Below are positions 24,741-37,469 of a stretch of DNA of 64,000 bases, piece after piece. The notes under the pieces are model-generated. The model did not search any database, was not told the origin of the DNA, and was given only the letters and a program-made list of their open reading frames with translations. Position numbers and translations under genes: made by a program. Position 1 is the first letter of the stretch. Each line of letters begins with the position of its first letter. The stretch is taken from positions 33,171,850 to 33,235,849 of the forward strand of contig OZ026624.1 of the NCBI GenBank assembly GCA_964020975.1, read 5' to 3'. The DNA is from Hermodice carunculata (lineage: Eukaryota > Annelida > Polychaeta > Eunicida > Amphinomidae).

Positions 24741-24823
<83 letters not shown>
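24741..24823. repeat. (TA)n microsatellite
   Basis: About 41 pure TA units. Frames rich in Tyr-Ile here are artefacts. Confidence 0.97.
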
Positions 24824-24825
<2 letters not shown>

Positions 24826-24900
24826 TACCGGTATGCGTGTCTCCGTGTTTGCAGGAACCCATTGTTATCAGTACTTTGTGTACTATAGGGTAATACAGTA

Positions 24901-24955
24901 TAAAAAAAAAAAAAAAAAAAACAAAACACAACAAAAAAACAAAAAAAAACCCCCA
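24901..24955. repeat. Poly-A/AAAAC low-complexity tract
   Basis: A19 followed by A-runs broken by single C. It may be the tail of a retroposed copy, but no body was recognised next to it. Confidence 0.8.
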
Positions 24956-27022
24956 AAATTTGTGTATGATGCAGATATAGCTTTTCGGAAGCAGTTTGGA
25001 GCGTGAAAAACCTCACAGGGCACCTTCAGACGAACCGTGCCCGACAAATGTGATTGGCTGAATGAGGTCATGTGACAAAACTATATATCAGGGTTGAAAG
25101 TGATCGACGATGGCAAGCAGGCAAATTCGCCGTGTGCTAGGCTAATTTCGAAATAGTTCGTGTTCTATTTGGTTTATTTTTACGGGACAGCCGTTTCTTA
25201 AGTGCAAGGCCCATACAACAATTATGACAGTAGTTTGCAAAGTGCATTTTGGGTGTAGGGCCGGAAGAATTGGATGCCATGGCATGATGGGTAGGCCCAC
25301 TCACTGACGCTGGATCATTGGTTGTGGTCATCTGGAGGATTATAATTTACCAAGCGTGTCTTTGAATGCACTTGCATCAACTAGTCATTACATGTGTGAG
25401 GATCATTGTAATAAGAATAGACCAGTTCATAGGACTCGGGTTTATTCGGTTCAGTGCGGCCCGGGCTCGCGAAGTGCACCCTGCTTTGTGCTCGACCACG
25501 CTTGCTGGATTCAACGTGGAAGGATCAGAAAGTAAAACACAGGATGTGCTTTGGTTTAATGAAAAATCAAACTGTCAGCAAACTAAACATGCACATTTCA
25601 CCACTGATGTGACATTTTACGTAAAAGATTTGCACAGTTCAGCACAGTCCATGCTGTAATCACTAGCGTCAACCGTGGCATCCGTTGTGAACATATGAAA
25701 GCGTAGGCCCGACTCAGCTATTTGCTGATTGGACAATCAGGCCAACAATGGAATGCATAATTAATTAGGGTCCGCAAAAGTTTAGTACAAGTCGGTATGA
25801 ACAGGTCTATTATGGTGTAATGGCATGATAAGGTTTGTAGCTCTGTTACATTTGGTTGTCGCAGCATTAGCGGTTGGAGCGGATAGGGAGCACAAATGTA
25901 CTTGAATTACCGCGCCATCTATTGTCAACCACGGCAACTACCATACAGACGCGGAACCAAAAGTAAATATTGTATTTTCGTGAAAGGTACTTTGTGAATA
26001 TTTGCTGTAATTGCTTTACTAAATGAACTAAACAACCATACACTTGTACCTACTTTATCAATGATGGTGAAAAAGATACCCAGGGCTAATGTAGGGGTGG
26101 TAATTCAGTGGCGGTAAGTACAACAAAAAGAAGGGTCATCGTGATATAACAGATGGTATGTCATGGTAAACAAAGCGTTATATCACAGCAGCCTTGTTTT
26201 CACATCATTTACTGTATTATAATACAGCACATGCCACCCACTGGCAGATGATACAGCATATATCACCAGACTGTCTTTGTGTTTTTGGTGCAGTTCGGTC
26301 TCCTTTCCTCATTATACCACAGGGAACAAACGGGGACAAGAGGTTTGACTGTCTCCATTTGTTCTAACACCAAGTCACTTTTCAATGAACATTGTCTTAA
26401 TCGTTTATAATATATCTTTACTTGAGTTTATAGTTCATACAAAAGAGGAATGTTCAATTAGGATTACGAAAATACCGCTTGCCTCTTCTTAAAAGTGGAT
26501 GGAATGTGTCCAATCTGTGAGAATCAATCTGCACGGAATGTGCCGTTCTTTTTATTACACGGCACATCGTTGATGAAGACCTCTTTCATATGAATGTTCA
26601 TCGTGTCTTGAGATTGCTTTCTCCAAACTTGAAGACACGTGTCTATACGGGGGTGCCCAATAATCGTTGCTTTAATGCGCGATCGCGTTCATTTGCAGGA
26701 ATTGGGTTTAATAGCCGATATCATTTATCTATGTTATTGAAGAGATGTGATATTGGGGATTCTTACTGTGCATCTCCTATTAAATCAACACCCTCAAGAT
26801 TGGATCCATACGTCAGTTTTACAGAAAATGAACGCAGAAAATCCTCCGCGAAAGACGGTTCGGTGTGTGCTTCTTAATAGAGGCGACATCAAGCAGCTAC
26901 TTCTTTTTGTGCCCCCTTTTCATGGAACAGCCCTTCGTAGTAATGCACCATCAATTTACCACCAAGACCGGATCAACTTCCTCTCCGAAGCTATTTTCTT
27001 TTTGTAACAATTATTTTGGAGT
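24956..27022. other. No recognised gene
   Basis: Somewhat higher GC in 25.1-25.7 kb. Frames of 86-97 codons (25366-25659, 26590-26877, 26747-27007) have no motif I know. A host exon here cannot be excluded but is not supported. Confidence 0.4.
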
Positions 27023-27026
27023 TTAA

Positions 27027-27257
27027 CTCTTTCCGTGTCAATTTTTGATCGAGTCAAGAGCTGTCCTCCGCGCGGGGCGCGTACACTAAGCCCAAAGCGT
27101 TCAGAGGAAAAGCTATTGACTTGGACTACTTTTATGTTCTCTGCCAGCATAGGCATAGTGGTATTTGAATGAAAGGTCGGTTTACAAAGAATATGAATCC
27201 AGCATTGCTATGTCAATTCAAAGCACTTCAACATTTGTAAAATTGGCATTGAAAGGG
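27027..27257. mobile_element. piggyBac-like MITE with TTAA target duplications
   Basis: TTAA stands at both edges (27023-27026 and 27258-27261). The left end CTCTTTCCGTGTCAATTTTT pairs with the right end aaaattggcattgaaaggg in reverse complement (CCCTTTCAATGCCAATTTT), about 15 of 19 matches. A TTAA duplication and CCCTTT-type terminus are typical of piggyBac-derived MITEs. No transposase is present. Related segments lie at 12199-12446 and about 52170-52330. Confidence 0.7.
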
Positions 27258-27689
27258 TTAAACGTGACACTGTATGTGACTTCTGGCTTCATCCAGAGAA
27301 GCGGTGTGTTTTCAAGCCGGTTGTATTTCATATTGAATGTCAGAAAACCATGTATATATGTGTGTGAATAGTGCAGAATACAGGTTATTCAGCCATCCTT
27401 CCATCACGTTTTTGGTGAAAGTAACAGTTTTGCTCGGAAGCTGAAGAGTTTCTTTCAGAAAAATGAGATTAACGAAGAACGATATAAGTACCATTTCACT
27501 GTTTGTAGTGTTGTGTCTGTCCGTGGGTCTGGTTCGTCTGGTCTCTTCATGGGAAAAAGAGTTTATTTCGAAGAGTTGGGCCAGGGGATCAAATTGATCA
27601 GTGATAGGTACATATGCATACAGAAATACAACCAAAATCAGATGTTGCTCAGTAACATCAACAACTTTCTCCGTCTCCCACAAACACCG

Positions 27690-27852
27690 TCACTTTTTTA
27701 ATGAATTCTGAAAGAACAGGCACAGGTATATCTTGAATGAGCCCATTCTCAATCCAAAGTGCAAAGGCCCGTCGGCAGGCTTCATCTAACGAAAGAAATA
27801 TTTCGATAAAGTGTCCCCCACAGGCAAGTATCAGACTGGATCCCCACTGCAC
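27690..27852 (-). CDS. Possible exon, unknown protein
   Basis: The - strand frame reads EYVQWGSSLILACGG, HFIEIFLSLDEACRRAFALW, IENGLIQDIPVPVLSEFIKK. Composition is protein-like and amphipathic, unlike the AT-driven frames around it. I see no convincing splice sites: a good acceptor (polypyrimidine then TTGCAG near 27938) lies upstream but a TAG follows it in the matching frame. I do not recognise the family. It may be a pseudogene exon or chance. Confidence 0.25.
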
Positions 27853-27961
27853 ATACTCCAAAACGCTCTACTTAGTTAGCTGGGAACTGGAGTTAGATGG
27901 ATGCTTCAGAGGATAAGCACGTCGGTCTTTTTCTTCTGCAAGAGCCAGTGAAAAAAAAATA

Positions 27962-28161
27962 TAACCGACCGAAGTGATCTCAACAAACCACTGAAAACTT
28001 GTGAGTGGAATTGTATAATTCGTTCCTTCAAATTGTTTTCTTATTTCCGTGTAAAAAGATGTAACCGACCGAAGTGATCTCAACAAACCACTGAAAACTT
28101 GTGAGTGGAATTGTATAATTCGTTCCTTCAAACTGTTTTCTTATTTCCGTGTAAAAAGATG
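27962..28161. repeat. Near-perfect 100-bp tandem duplication
   Basis: Copy 1 (27962-28061) and copy 2 (28062-28161) differ at one position (T at 28033, C at 28133). This is a recent duplication. The low divergence stands out against the decayed repeats elsewhere. Confidence 0.97.
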
Positions 28162-28857
28162 TAAACCTACAGGCCTGCGTTCAATGATCAAGTAAAAGAT
28201 TACGCTTGATACGTATACTTTTAAATCTGCTTTTACGCCCTTTGCATGATTTCCGCACACCCACCGCAACAAAATAATTGTTAGGTCGGTACTGCCATTT
28301 ATGCACACCAGACAGGTTAAACTCGCCAAAGTTGACATATAATTGTACATCAATTGTACCGCTGTGAGACTGGTAGCAAAATGCTCCAAAGAAGGCCGCA
28401 ATAATTACATCTTTTCGAAAAGTAAACTTTCAGTGCGCTGCAGCGACCATGCCGCGTACATTTAAAACAGAATAGGAAACTTTGTTTAAATTTGGGTCAA
28501 GTGTAACCTATGTAGGAAAATAACAGATAGTTCAAATACACTAATACAATTTTCAATTGACAGTAATAGTAACAACAATGCGGTGAATTTGTATAGGAAT
28601 AACCGATGTCCCCAATCAGGATAGAGTCACATTAATGACGTCCATAATTCGAAATTACAAAAAACATGTAAAACCACCCTATAATCGATTGTCCTGGTAA
28701 ACTTGCATCGCTTTCCCTCTGCTGATTTATTCCGTTATGGAAGGAGGACTTCTATACATTACGAATATGTGACGTGCTTTTGAAAATCCAGCTGACAAAA
28801 TAAGAGTCAACTGAAGCACATATGTGACCAGGAAGTTTTAACTGGAACAAATAATAA

Positions 28858-29001
28858 CAAAAGTATGGCGATTTCCTATGACTATAACGTCCTGAAATAA
28901 GGCTAAAATCACACGGGCAGCTTCCATATTTCCAACAGGGTAAAGTGGGAATTGACCTTCTTTTAAATGTTCTGGTGATCTTACAAGGCCTTCCATATAC
29001 C
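28858..29001 (-). CDS. Possible exon, unknown protein
   Basis: On the - strand the sequence tgctgttttcacttcag (acceptor, ending about 29002) is followed by an open frame reading YMEGLVRSPEHLKEGQ, then FPLYPVGNMEAARVILALFQD. The composition is protein-like. The downstream donor is unclear: GT at the GACGTTATAG site is weak. I do not recognise the domain. It could belong to the same gene remnant as 27690-27852 or 29628-30120, which lie on the same strand. Confidence 0.3.
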
Positions 29002-29627
29002 TGAAGTGAAAACAGCATGGCAAAATTATTCAAAAGTTGTGGATAAAGTTAAAAATTTTATCAAGAGAAGCACAATTTGTTATCAGAAACAAAAAATGAT
29101 AGAAATTCATTTATGACCTCGTATTTCGTAATTGCTACAAATAATAAAAACAATATGCCGAGTTGAAATATAGTTCAGTGTTAAATTGTCTCACAATGAG
29201 GTTTATGTCATGTTAATGGCTTCTGTATTTCCAAATTAGAGCCAGCGGGTAAAAAACGCTTTCTAGATGTTGCTTTTGTGAACTTCTACAACCTACCATT
29301 CCTACTTTTGATCTATACCTTTTCTTGTTTTGTGCCACAGAAAATCAACACATAAAATATATCCATATAGGGGTGAAGAGTCAGCGTTTGATGTTTGAAG
29401 AAGTGAGAACGCAGTATCAGGAAAATAAGAAATAATGTAGACACTATTGTGACTTATTACCACAATTGATAACATTTGAGGGATTTTCTACAATCACAGT
29501 CGTTATACAAATGGCTTCCACATTTGCAAATTATGAAGGACATATAGAAACTATTAATTCGAGTGTCCTAATTTTAGCATGTAACCATGGAAATTGAATT
29601 TATAATCAAACATATTTGTTATCATAC

Positions 29628-30120
29628 CTATAGGCGTAACCACAGGTCTTAGCTCGTCTAGACCAGATAACTGCGGACGCCCGCAGAAATTTAAGTATTA
29701 AACAGCGAGCTGCTTCATAGGCATCATTTGAATTGTCTAGCGTTATGGAAGCTCAACTTTTGCAACCATGACCAGACCATTTAAGAAGGTCAAGTGTTGC
29801 TAAACTGCCAGCCAGTAATGCTGGTTATTTTATCATTCAATCTGCCGGTAGTGTGACAGCCTGATATGGCATGAATAGTTGGCAATATATTTGCAAATGC
29901 ATGGCCAAGTGATCCTACTATTTGATGCACAAGGATGAACTAATTGGCGGACTTCCAAATCTACATTTTGAAGCCATAGCATCTTACTGAGGTGGTATAT
30001 ACTTAGTACAACATCATCTGTATCAGAAACGTAGACAGCCACACATTCACAGCCATTATTTCGGGACATGCAACAGGAAGCATGCTTCTGCTATCAGCTT
30101 CTTCTAAATGGCTTTTGAAG
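29628..30120 (-). pseudogene. Fragment of HEEADTR/DTDV/GCDTT family protein
   Basis: The - strand holds, in order, SHLEEADSR (about 30.1 kb), CVAVYVSDTDDVVLSIYHL (30.04-29.98 kb), LPTIHAISGCHTTGRL (about 29.87 kb, split over frames) and DAYEAARCLILKFLRA (about 29.71 kb). These match the order in a large uncharacterised invertebrate family with SHEEADTRL, DTDVLVLL and LPAxHAxTGCDTTS blocks. The piece ends at a good splice donor (ATAG|GTATGA, exon end 29628). Frame changes between blocks mark it as decayed. Function of the family is unknown to me; the DTDV block resembles the acidic part of PIN-like nuclease folds, which is an inference. Confidence 0.6.
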
Positions 30121-31877
30121 AGCAGCAATTTGATTACACCCTGTAACGGGGGGGGGGGTGTCCTTACTGGGCACTTTTATATGCCATACTTACGTGCTAA
30201 AAGACTTTTTATTTTCCGTACTTTGTAGTAACCATCGTTTGCACATTTTCCTATATTCCGTACCTTGCACCACGACAAAATTATTACTTGTAACAGCTGG
30301 CATACTAGGGGCTCACTTGCCCCTCCCCCCGTATTGTCATCACAGACAGCAAGGGTTTTGTCTGAATGGGCAACAGCAGCATAAAACTTCACGGCAGATG
30401 ACGTTCGGCTTCTATTGTCACGTTACACCAAATCGACTGAAGTAGTATATCGTGGCTGATCCGATTTTCCATCGGTTCAGTTCAATTAGGGACAGCAATG
30501 CCAGCAGTTGCGTGATAAGCTAGTGTGGATCCTCTTGCACTACATAGGTGTATATGCTCAGTTATTTGAAACTAAGAAGTAAGTCCTAACAGTCATTTAT
30601 CCTATGGACTTTTTTGTATATATGTGGCATTTGCTTCAAGCAAGATTCGCTGGAAATAGCGCATACTCAACTGAACATGGGACTCATTCTGTTGTTTGAC
30701 ATTTGCGTGAATTTAAGCTATTACATCATACACCAGCCCAGTTTTTTCGTGAGCCAGAGGCAACTAACTTAAACTATGGTCACTGTTTTTTTTTATATCC
30801 ACCAAAGCAATAAGCAACTCAGCTTTGTTGCGAGTAAACATACATCTATCCGTTCTGTTATCCAACTAGCAAAGAAGTTTTCCTGTATCATATGAAAGTA
30901 TTCCTTGTGTCAACGTCGGCACGCCCTAACTCCTGCGCAACACAGATATTTGCAGACAATGAATTTTTGCTGACAGATATAGATCTGAAGTCTCAGCATC
31001 ATCTTACCTGGCTTGCTTTTGTGCCTTGCCAGATGCAAAAGTATTTAGATTGTTATGCTTCTTCTTCTTTGCGCCAATCTTAAGAAAAGAATCTAGTATT
31101 TGCTTTCTAGTTTGTTCTTTATATTCATTATTGAGCAATTCTTCCTCAAAATGTGGTGAAGCATGTGCATCTGTTGCTATAATGTTGCTTATATGTTTGC
31201 TTCAGGTTACACAGACCAAACTGTTCTGACATCAAACGGGTTGATCATATCAGCGATTGATTGGCACGCTGGTCAAGGGCCTGGATGGTTGAAACTTGTT
31301 GGTATTTTGTAGGGCAAGGTTTTAAATTGCCCTAGGCAATTTTTGCATGTACATTTGGTGCAACCTCAGACAAACTTTTGATATCTACGAGGTACCTTGG
31401 CAAATCTTTTGCGTAAATGACAAGACCCATTGCCACAGTGTATCAAACGATACTGGTAGTTACATCCGATGAAAGTTGCAAATTACTTTCTCGATCAACC
31501 CTAATCAATTGCATGAGCTGATTTCAAAAGGTTAACAACTTTGACTTTCAATAACCAAGACCTTTTACTTTGGATTTCAGTTTAGTAGAAATAGTCCTTC
31601 AGCAAGCGTCATCATTGGCATCCACAACAAATATAAGCGATTCTAAACATTCAGTTACTTCACATGTTGCTGACATGGTTTACAATAGTCCTCAAAACCC
31701 TCCAAGAGAAGCTACCACAATGCAGTACGTACCACCTTCTACACACAGGCAACTGTATATTCCATTGAGGATCTTCCTGATGGTATTGTTGTCATACACA
31801 TTTCACTTCACTGGCAAATCAAAGCTTCCAAACCAGATCCCTCTATGATCTAGCCAGTTATTACGAGGTAATTCATC

Positions 31878-31878
<1 letters not shown>
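30121..31878. other. No recognised gene
   Basis: A - strand 71-codon frame (30177-30392) lies directly upstream of the HEEADTR-family fragment and might be an earlier exon, but I see no matching motif. The + strand frames (31026-31229, 31570-31848) are unrecognised. A G10 run lies near 30148. Confidence 0.4.
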
Positions 31879-31921
<43 letters not shown>

Positions 31922-31991
31922 TATATATATATACATACATACATATATATATACATACATACATACATACATACATACATACATACATGCA

Positions 31992-32079
<88 letters not shown>
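31879..32079. repeat. Compound (TA)n/(TACA)n microsatellite
   Basis: About 200 bases: TA, then TACA tetranucleotides, then about 40 more TA units. Confidence 0.97.
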
Positions 32080-32081
<2 letters not shown>

Positions 32082-32475
32082 ATAAGGTTCTCAATTTCAA
32101 AGGACGTTTGCAGCTGTATGTCTTGTGCTATCTTGTCTGTAGCTCGGTCTGCAATAAGAACGTCCCCAAATTTTGCGTGATGAAGGTAAGGTTTATGAGC
32201 GTTATGTAGACAACCAACGTGCCAGTTGGGCTTTTACACAGCGGTGGCAAATTTGTATTTCAAAACAACCATGGGGGTAAACCATGGGGTTGTTAATTAC
32301 AGTGTGCGTTCATACATGAACCGAATGTTTAATAAGCAAACTCTATGCCTGCACAATAGAGAAACTTCTGAATCAAGAACAGTATTACAAAACATTGACA
32401 CTGATGCCACATGGTGTCTGTTTTCATCCCGTTGGAGCGATGCTTACCCATGGTGTCGGTTAAAACATAAACATG
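32080..32475. other. Unrecognised DNA between two TA tracts
   Basis: The + frame 32226-32582 (118 codons) starts in ordinary sequence and runs into the microsatellite. Its first part has no motif. Confidence 0.4.

Positions 32476-32557
<82 letters not shown>
32476..32557. repeat. (TA)n microsatellite
   Basis: About 40 TA units with one TATG variant at each end. Confidence 0.97.
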
Positions 32558-32560
<3 letters not shown>

Positions 32561-35500
32561 GATACTGTTTGGTTGGTTTTAATGTGTTGCAAAATCCAAA
32601 AAGCCAACCGTGTATGATTACCGGGTACAGGCATAATGGAGTGGGTCTACAGGAAATGAAGCTTCTAATGACAGCATTTCTATCTGTCTGAGGTAAGACG
32701 AAAAGTAAGAGGAATAATTTTACTCTTTCTTACGGTTTTCTTCTGTGATTGTTTTGCAAGTATGATAAACATAACCAACGATCAGTACAATATCGACAAT
32801 TTTCAAAGTATATTCCAGGTAAATTACACGATTGGACCAGTTTGCATAAATTTTTGAGACCTCTCCGCCTACCACCTTAACCTCGGTAAATGAAACAGGT
32901 ACGTGTTAAAGTGCTACCGATATATGGCTTAAAATGCAATGAGTAAATAAAATGTCATACCGATCTTGCTGAATTGTTCATGTTACAAGGGCTTGTTCTT
33001 TCAAACTATAGTGACTATGTTGAAGACAAGGATGTCGTGGCGAGTAGTCTATAAGTTTTCATTGAACTTACTTTTTTAAAAAATAAAAACTGACTTGACT
33101 ATTACAATTTTTCGTTCTCAACGTAAATTATCAACCATTTAGTTATACGACTTCGCCCGGGCGATAATTGAGAGAGGAATGTTTCCCAGGAAAATACGAT
33201 TTCTAGACTTTGCGTTTAGTTTATATAATCTTGACCGTGATGTTGAACAATTATGCTTTTGTCATTGTACGTCAAATGAATTCGCCTGTTCGTTTGCCGA
33301 ATTTAAATTTCAATAAACGTTTTTCTGGGCCTCTTTTCTGGAATTCGCCATCGTACTATGATTCCCTTTCATTGGTCTATTTGCTTCCACGTCCTTATTC
33401 GTCGAAAGACACCACACCTCGAAGTCCTTTTATGAAGATATTCTTTCTGTTGTCTCCTGGTTTTGAACAAAATTTATGTTACTTGTACATCAAATAATCG
33501 ATGTGCCGGTGTCAACTGTTTGAGACGGAGTGCTTATTTGCATTATAATAAAACGTGATAAACGTGAAGAGAGACTTTGGCAATCGTGCTTTGACGTACC
33601 TGTGGGTTTATCGTTTTAAATTTAAAATCTTTATCTCACCAGCCTCATTGCCCATTGTTTGCAAATCATAAACAAATCAATCATTACTGGTGAAAAGAGA
33701 AAAAGGTTGATATCACCCTAAGCCGGCAACACACTGTCTTAAACGGAAGTACATTTGTACACACTATTTTATACACAATTTTGGTCTTAGTACCACATTT
33801 GGAATGAAAGAATAATTATGAAACAGAATAGGTTAAACAGAGCTCAAAGAAATGCAATTTTTAGCAATGCATAGTACCACAAATGCTGAGCCTGTGCTGC
33901 TTGAGTGTGGGAACCACCAGTTTGTTAAGCGCATATACACAAGGTGAAGATTGATTTAATTAAAACAAGATGAATATCTTGGATTTTAAATATTTATTAT
34001 TCGGTGAAGCAGGCATATGAAGAATGGCAAGTAATAAATGCAAAACTATTAATTTTAATTTGAAACTAATTTTACGCTCCCCACATTGTCTGTTTTAGCA
34101 TATCCTGGAAGCAATATAGGTTTATGGTTTGGGGCTTGTTAGAACTGCTATCCACGTACCTTGTACACATGTTTTGTCAATGGCATATATTTATGTAACA
34201 AACCAAAGTTAATAGTTCAGAATATTAGATAAATCCTTTCTGTTTGTCATACTTTAACTTTATGATATAACAGAAATATGTCTATTCTAAATATGTAACG
34301 GTTTTATATTCAACCTAAAAATATCAAGACAGAAGAATGCGAGAAATATATTTAAATTTCGTTATCTTGTAGTTGTCTATTTTGAGCTAGGGTTGAAAAA
34401 CGGCGTACAAGGTACAAGTCCCATTCGTGTGGTATTTGAATACAAGCTTATATTTATTGAGATTCCGAGAAAAGGTATTCCCAACTCGTTCCAAGGGGCG
34501 CTTTCTGGACATACTCTATAAAATCAGCTGGCCTCAGAGAGCATGCAGAGTTGATGAAATCAAGCATCAATCATGAGCTTAAGCGCCCTCCCCCACCCGG
34601 TGCACGGCGATACATGATATTGGAAACGCCGCCTTATGGTTACAAAATGTTGCAATATTGCCAGCGCCCAAGAAAGGCGATGGATTTAATAACAATAAAA
34701 ATGACAATATTGATGATTCTGATAATTGACATTTGTATTGAGAACGATGATCATAATAATAATTTTATTTGCAAGAACTGCCTGTTTGCATGCCACAGGG
34801 CGTAGGCGGAACTGAGGAGGTTAATGTGCCTCCGGCGTGGTTCAGAAATACCCAGTTTATATGCTGATGTACTCTGTTTGTAGTTTTTCTTTTATTTCTT
34901 GAGAGAGTGAAATTGTATACATTTAAAACCGGAGTTTTCACTTCAGCATTTATTTCCCCAGGATATCGGAGCCAAACATTTTTTTCGAATTAATTTGGGT
35001 TAATGCAATTTGGGATAAAATATGTTGTTTTAGATTTTGAAAAAAAAGAAAGAAAAATACTTAAAAATTCTTTAAACATTTTTATGCTTCCCCCAAAAGA
35101 AAAGTCGTCAGTGTCTGTCAGGTTCACAGAAGACCCGGCACGTGTTTTTGAGAATTTATTGACACACGTGTTTCGTTGTTATTCTTATGCCTGACCTGTA
35201 TCTAAATTGAACTTGACTGTAACGGTGTTTCACAGATGTTGCTTTAAAATCTTGAAAAGGCAACAGTGGTAATTGATGTAATACAAACTAATGGTTTGTA
35301 AAACTTTCTGAGTTAATGTACCTATTCACTCATCATGTTTTTAAATCCAACCAGTCGTGATTTGGAAATAAAATGTGCGCCGGAAAAATGAAAATATATT
35401 GCGAAAAATAAATAAAGTGGTAGCTCCACACGGTGAACATGAGTTTCCAGGGTGCGTTCCTACCTTACTTTATACCAATAGGCCTAGCACTTTGCAAAGG

Positions 35501-35660
35501 AATGGTTAAAAACACGATAATATTTCTATTGAGTACACGATGATATTTCTATTGAGTATTGAATTAGATTGCTGATAAATGGTGCAGGCAACACTAGACG
35601 TTCACAGTTGGTAAAGGCTATCGCCTACGCTTGTTTATCTAATCAGAGCGGTTCGGCAAG
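32558..35660. other. No recognised gene
   Basis: About 3.1 kb with short frames. A 95-codon + frame (33210-33497) has no motif. A small duplicated block (acacgat-atatttctattgag) occurs twice at about 35513-35557. Confidence 0.5.
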
Positions 35661-35668
35661 ACTCTCTG

Positions 35669-35699
<31 letters not shown>

Positions 35700-35733
35700 T
35701 TCTTTCTTTCTTCATTTTTAATGTCACTTGTGG

Positions 35734-35767
<34 letters not shown>

Positions 35768-35788
35768 TATATACATATATATATATAC

Positions 35789-35825
<37 letters not shown>

Positions 35826-35832
35826 TATATAC

Positions 35833-35896
<64 letters not shown>
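35661..35896. repeat. Compound (GTCT)n, (CTTT)n, (TA)n/(TACATA)n microsatellites
   Basis: GTCT and CTTT tetranucleotides (35668-35710), then TA with interspersed TACA units from 35734 to 35896. Confidence 0.97.
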
Positions 35897-35898
<2 letters not shown>

Positions 35899-37022
35899 TA
35901 ATACCGATTTTTTTAAACATTTGTGATAAAAAAATCGGAATAGAAATGAATGACACTAAACGAGTATAGCCTGCAAAAACAACGCCAAAATAAATTCCCA
36001 CGAAGTCCGTCAAGGCGCCAAAACAGCAAAAAACATAACCACTGAATCCCGCAAAGCTGGGTCGAAGATGATTAAACAATTATATTTTTCCATTTTCGGC
36101 AAGGTGATTGGTGCCGAAGGTTACTGGTCCGAGACCTGGCCGCCCGTGGTCAGAAAACACATATTTGTACATCTTACACAACCAAGGTAGACTTCCCACG
36201 AAAGAAATGATGTGAGTAGCCTAAATAAAACAGCGATCTGGGGGGAATTTAAATTTTTCCATAAACATACTTTGTTAGTCAAGAAGACACAAATCGACAT
36301 ATATCTATATGCCTCTTTCTCTCTTATTGTGTTAAACAATTCTTTTAAAGATATATTCTAACCTTTGCTCAGTCTGGAACCCTAATTTTCATAATATGTT
36401 ATTAACCGTTCGTCCATATTTTAGAAGCAACTCTCTCCAAGAAATAAATAAATACGGGTTTAAACACCGTATTTTCGTAATTAATGCCCACGGAGATCGA
36501 ATTTTGAAACTGATTCACTCAAGAAATTTTCCAGTTATTAGTTTTACTCATCTGTCAGTTATATTGCGGTTCTGAGACCAGCCCTTCGTCATTTCATTTC
36601 CATTTTTACGAAAAACGAAAACTGCATCACTGAACTGTGTACTATATTTTGAGCACGAGAAAAGAATGAATAATTCGAATAATTTGACATACTATGCGCG
36701 ATCAAATGATTAGCAAGCAATAATGACTAAATATTCCCTCCGACGTTACGATAATATTGGATAACTTCGTCAGCAATAACTGTGCAATAAAGTGTGGAAT
36801 GCTGACTCTTGCAAGCATATTGTGTTTCATGACTGCAAAGAAGTAAACGATACTTTCGACAGCAAATTCTTCTTATGGTTAAAGAAATAAATAAGCAGGG
36901 TAAGCCCAGCACAGAATAATCCTTGCAGGGCACCACTGATTGAAAGTGATCACCTGACAGCTTTTAGCCAGACCTATTGGTTTAAACACATTTTTAGAGG
37001 CCCACACAAACCCTCCCACAAA
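35897..37022. other. No recognised gene
   Basis: AT-rich DNA. Short - strand frames (36121-36339, 36727-36936) without motifs. Confidence 0.5.
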
Positions 37023-37275
<253 letters not shown>

Positions 37276-37469
37276 GCAAACGAGAAAGCAAGCAGACAAA
37301 CAAAGAAGTAATAAATCATAATACCATAAAATGTAAATATATACTTCCCACATAACAATAAGGAAACGAAGACATACATAAAAAAGATAAGCCTTTCAGG
37401 GACAAGATAAGCAGTTATGATACATAAGTATATGCATGATTCATATAGCCGTCGGAAAGCAGCTATTTC

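Noticed and set aside
31803-32100. Long frames of Tyr-Ile, Leu-Ser, Ser, Asp or Arg-Glu repeats
   Set aside because: They are translations of TA, GATA, ATC and CT microsatellites (also at 24741, 35734, 37023, 40004, 59996), with no unique coding sequence.
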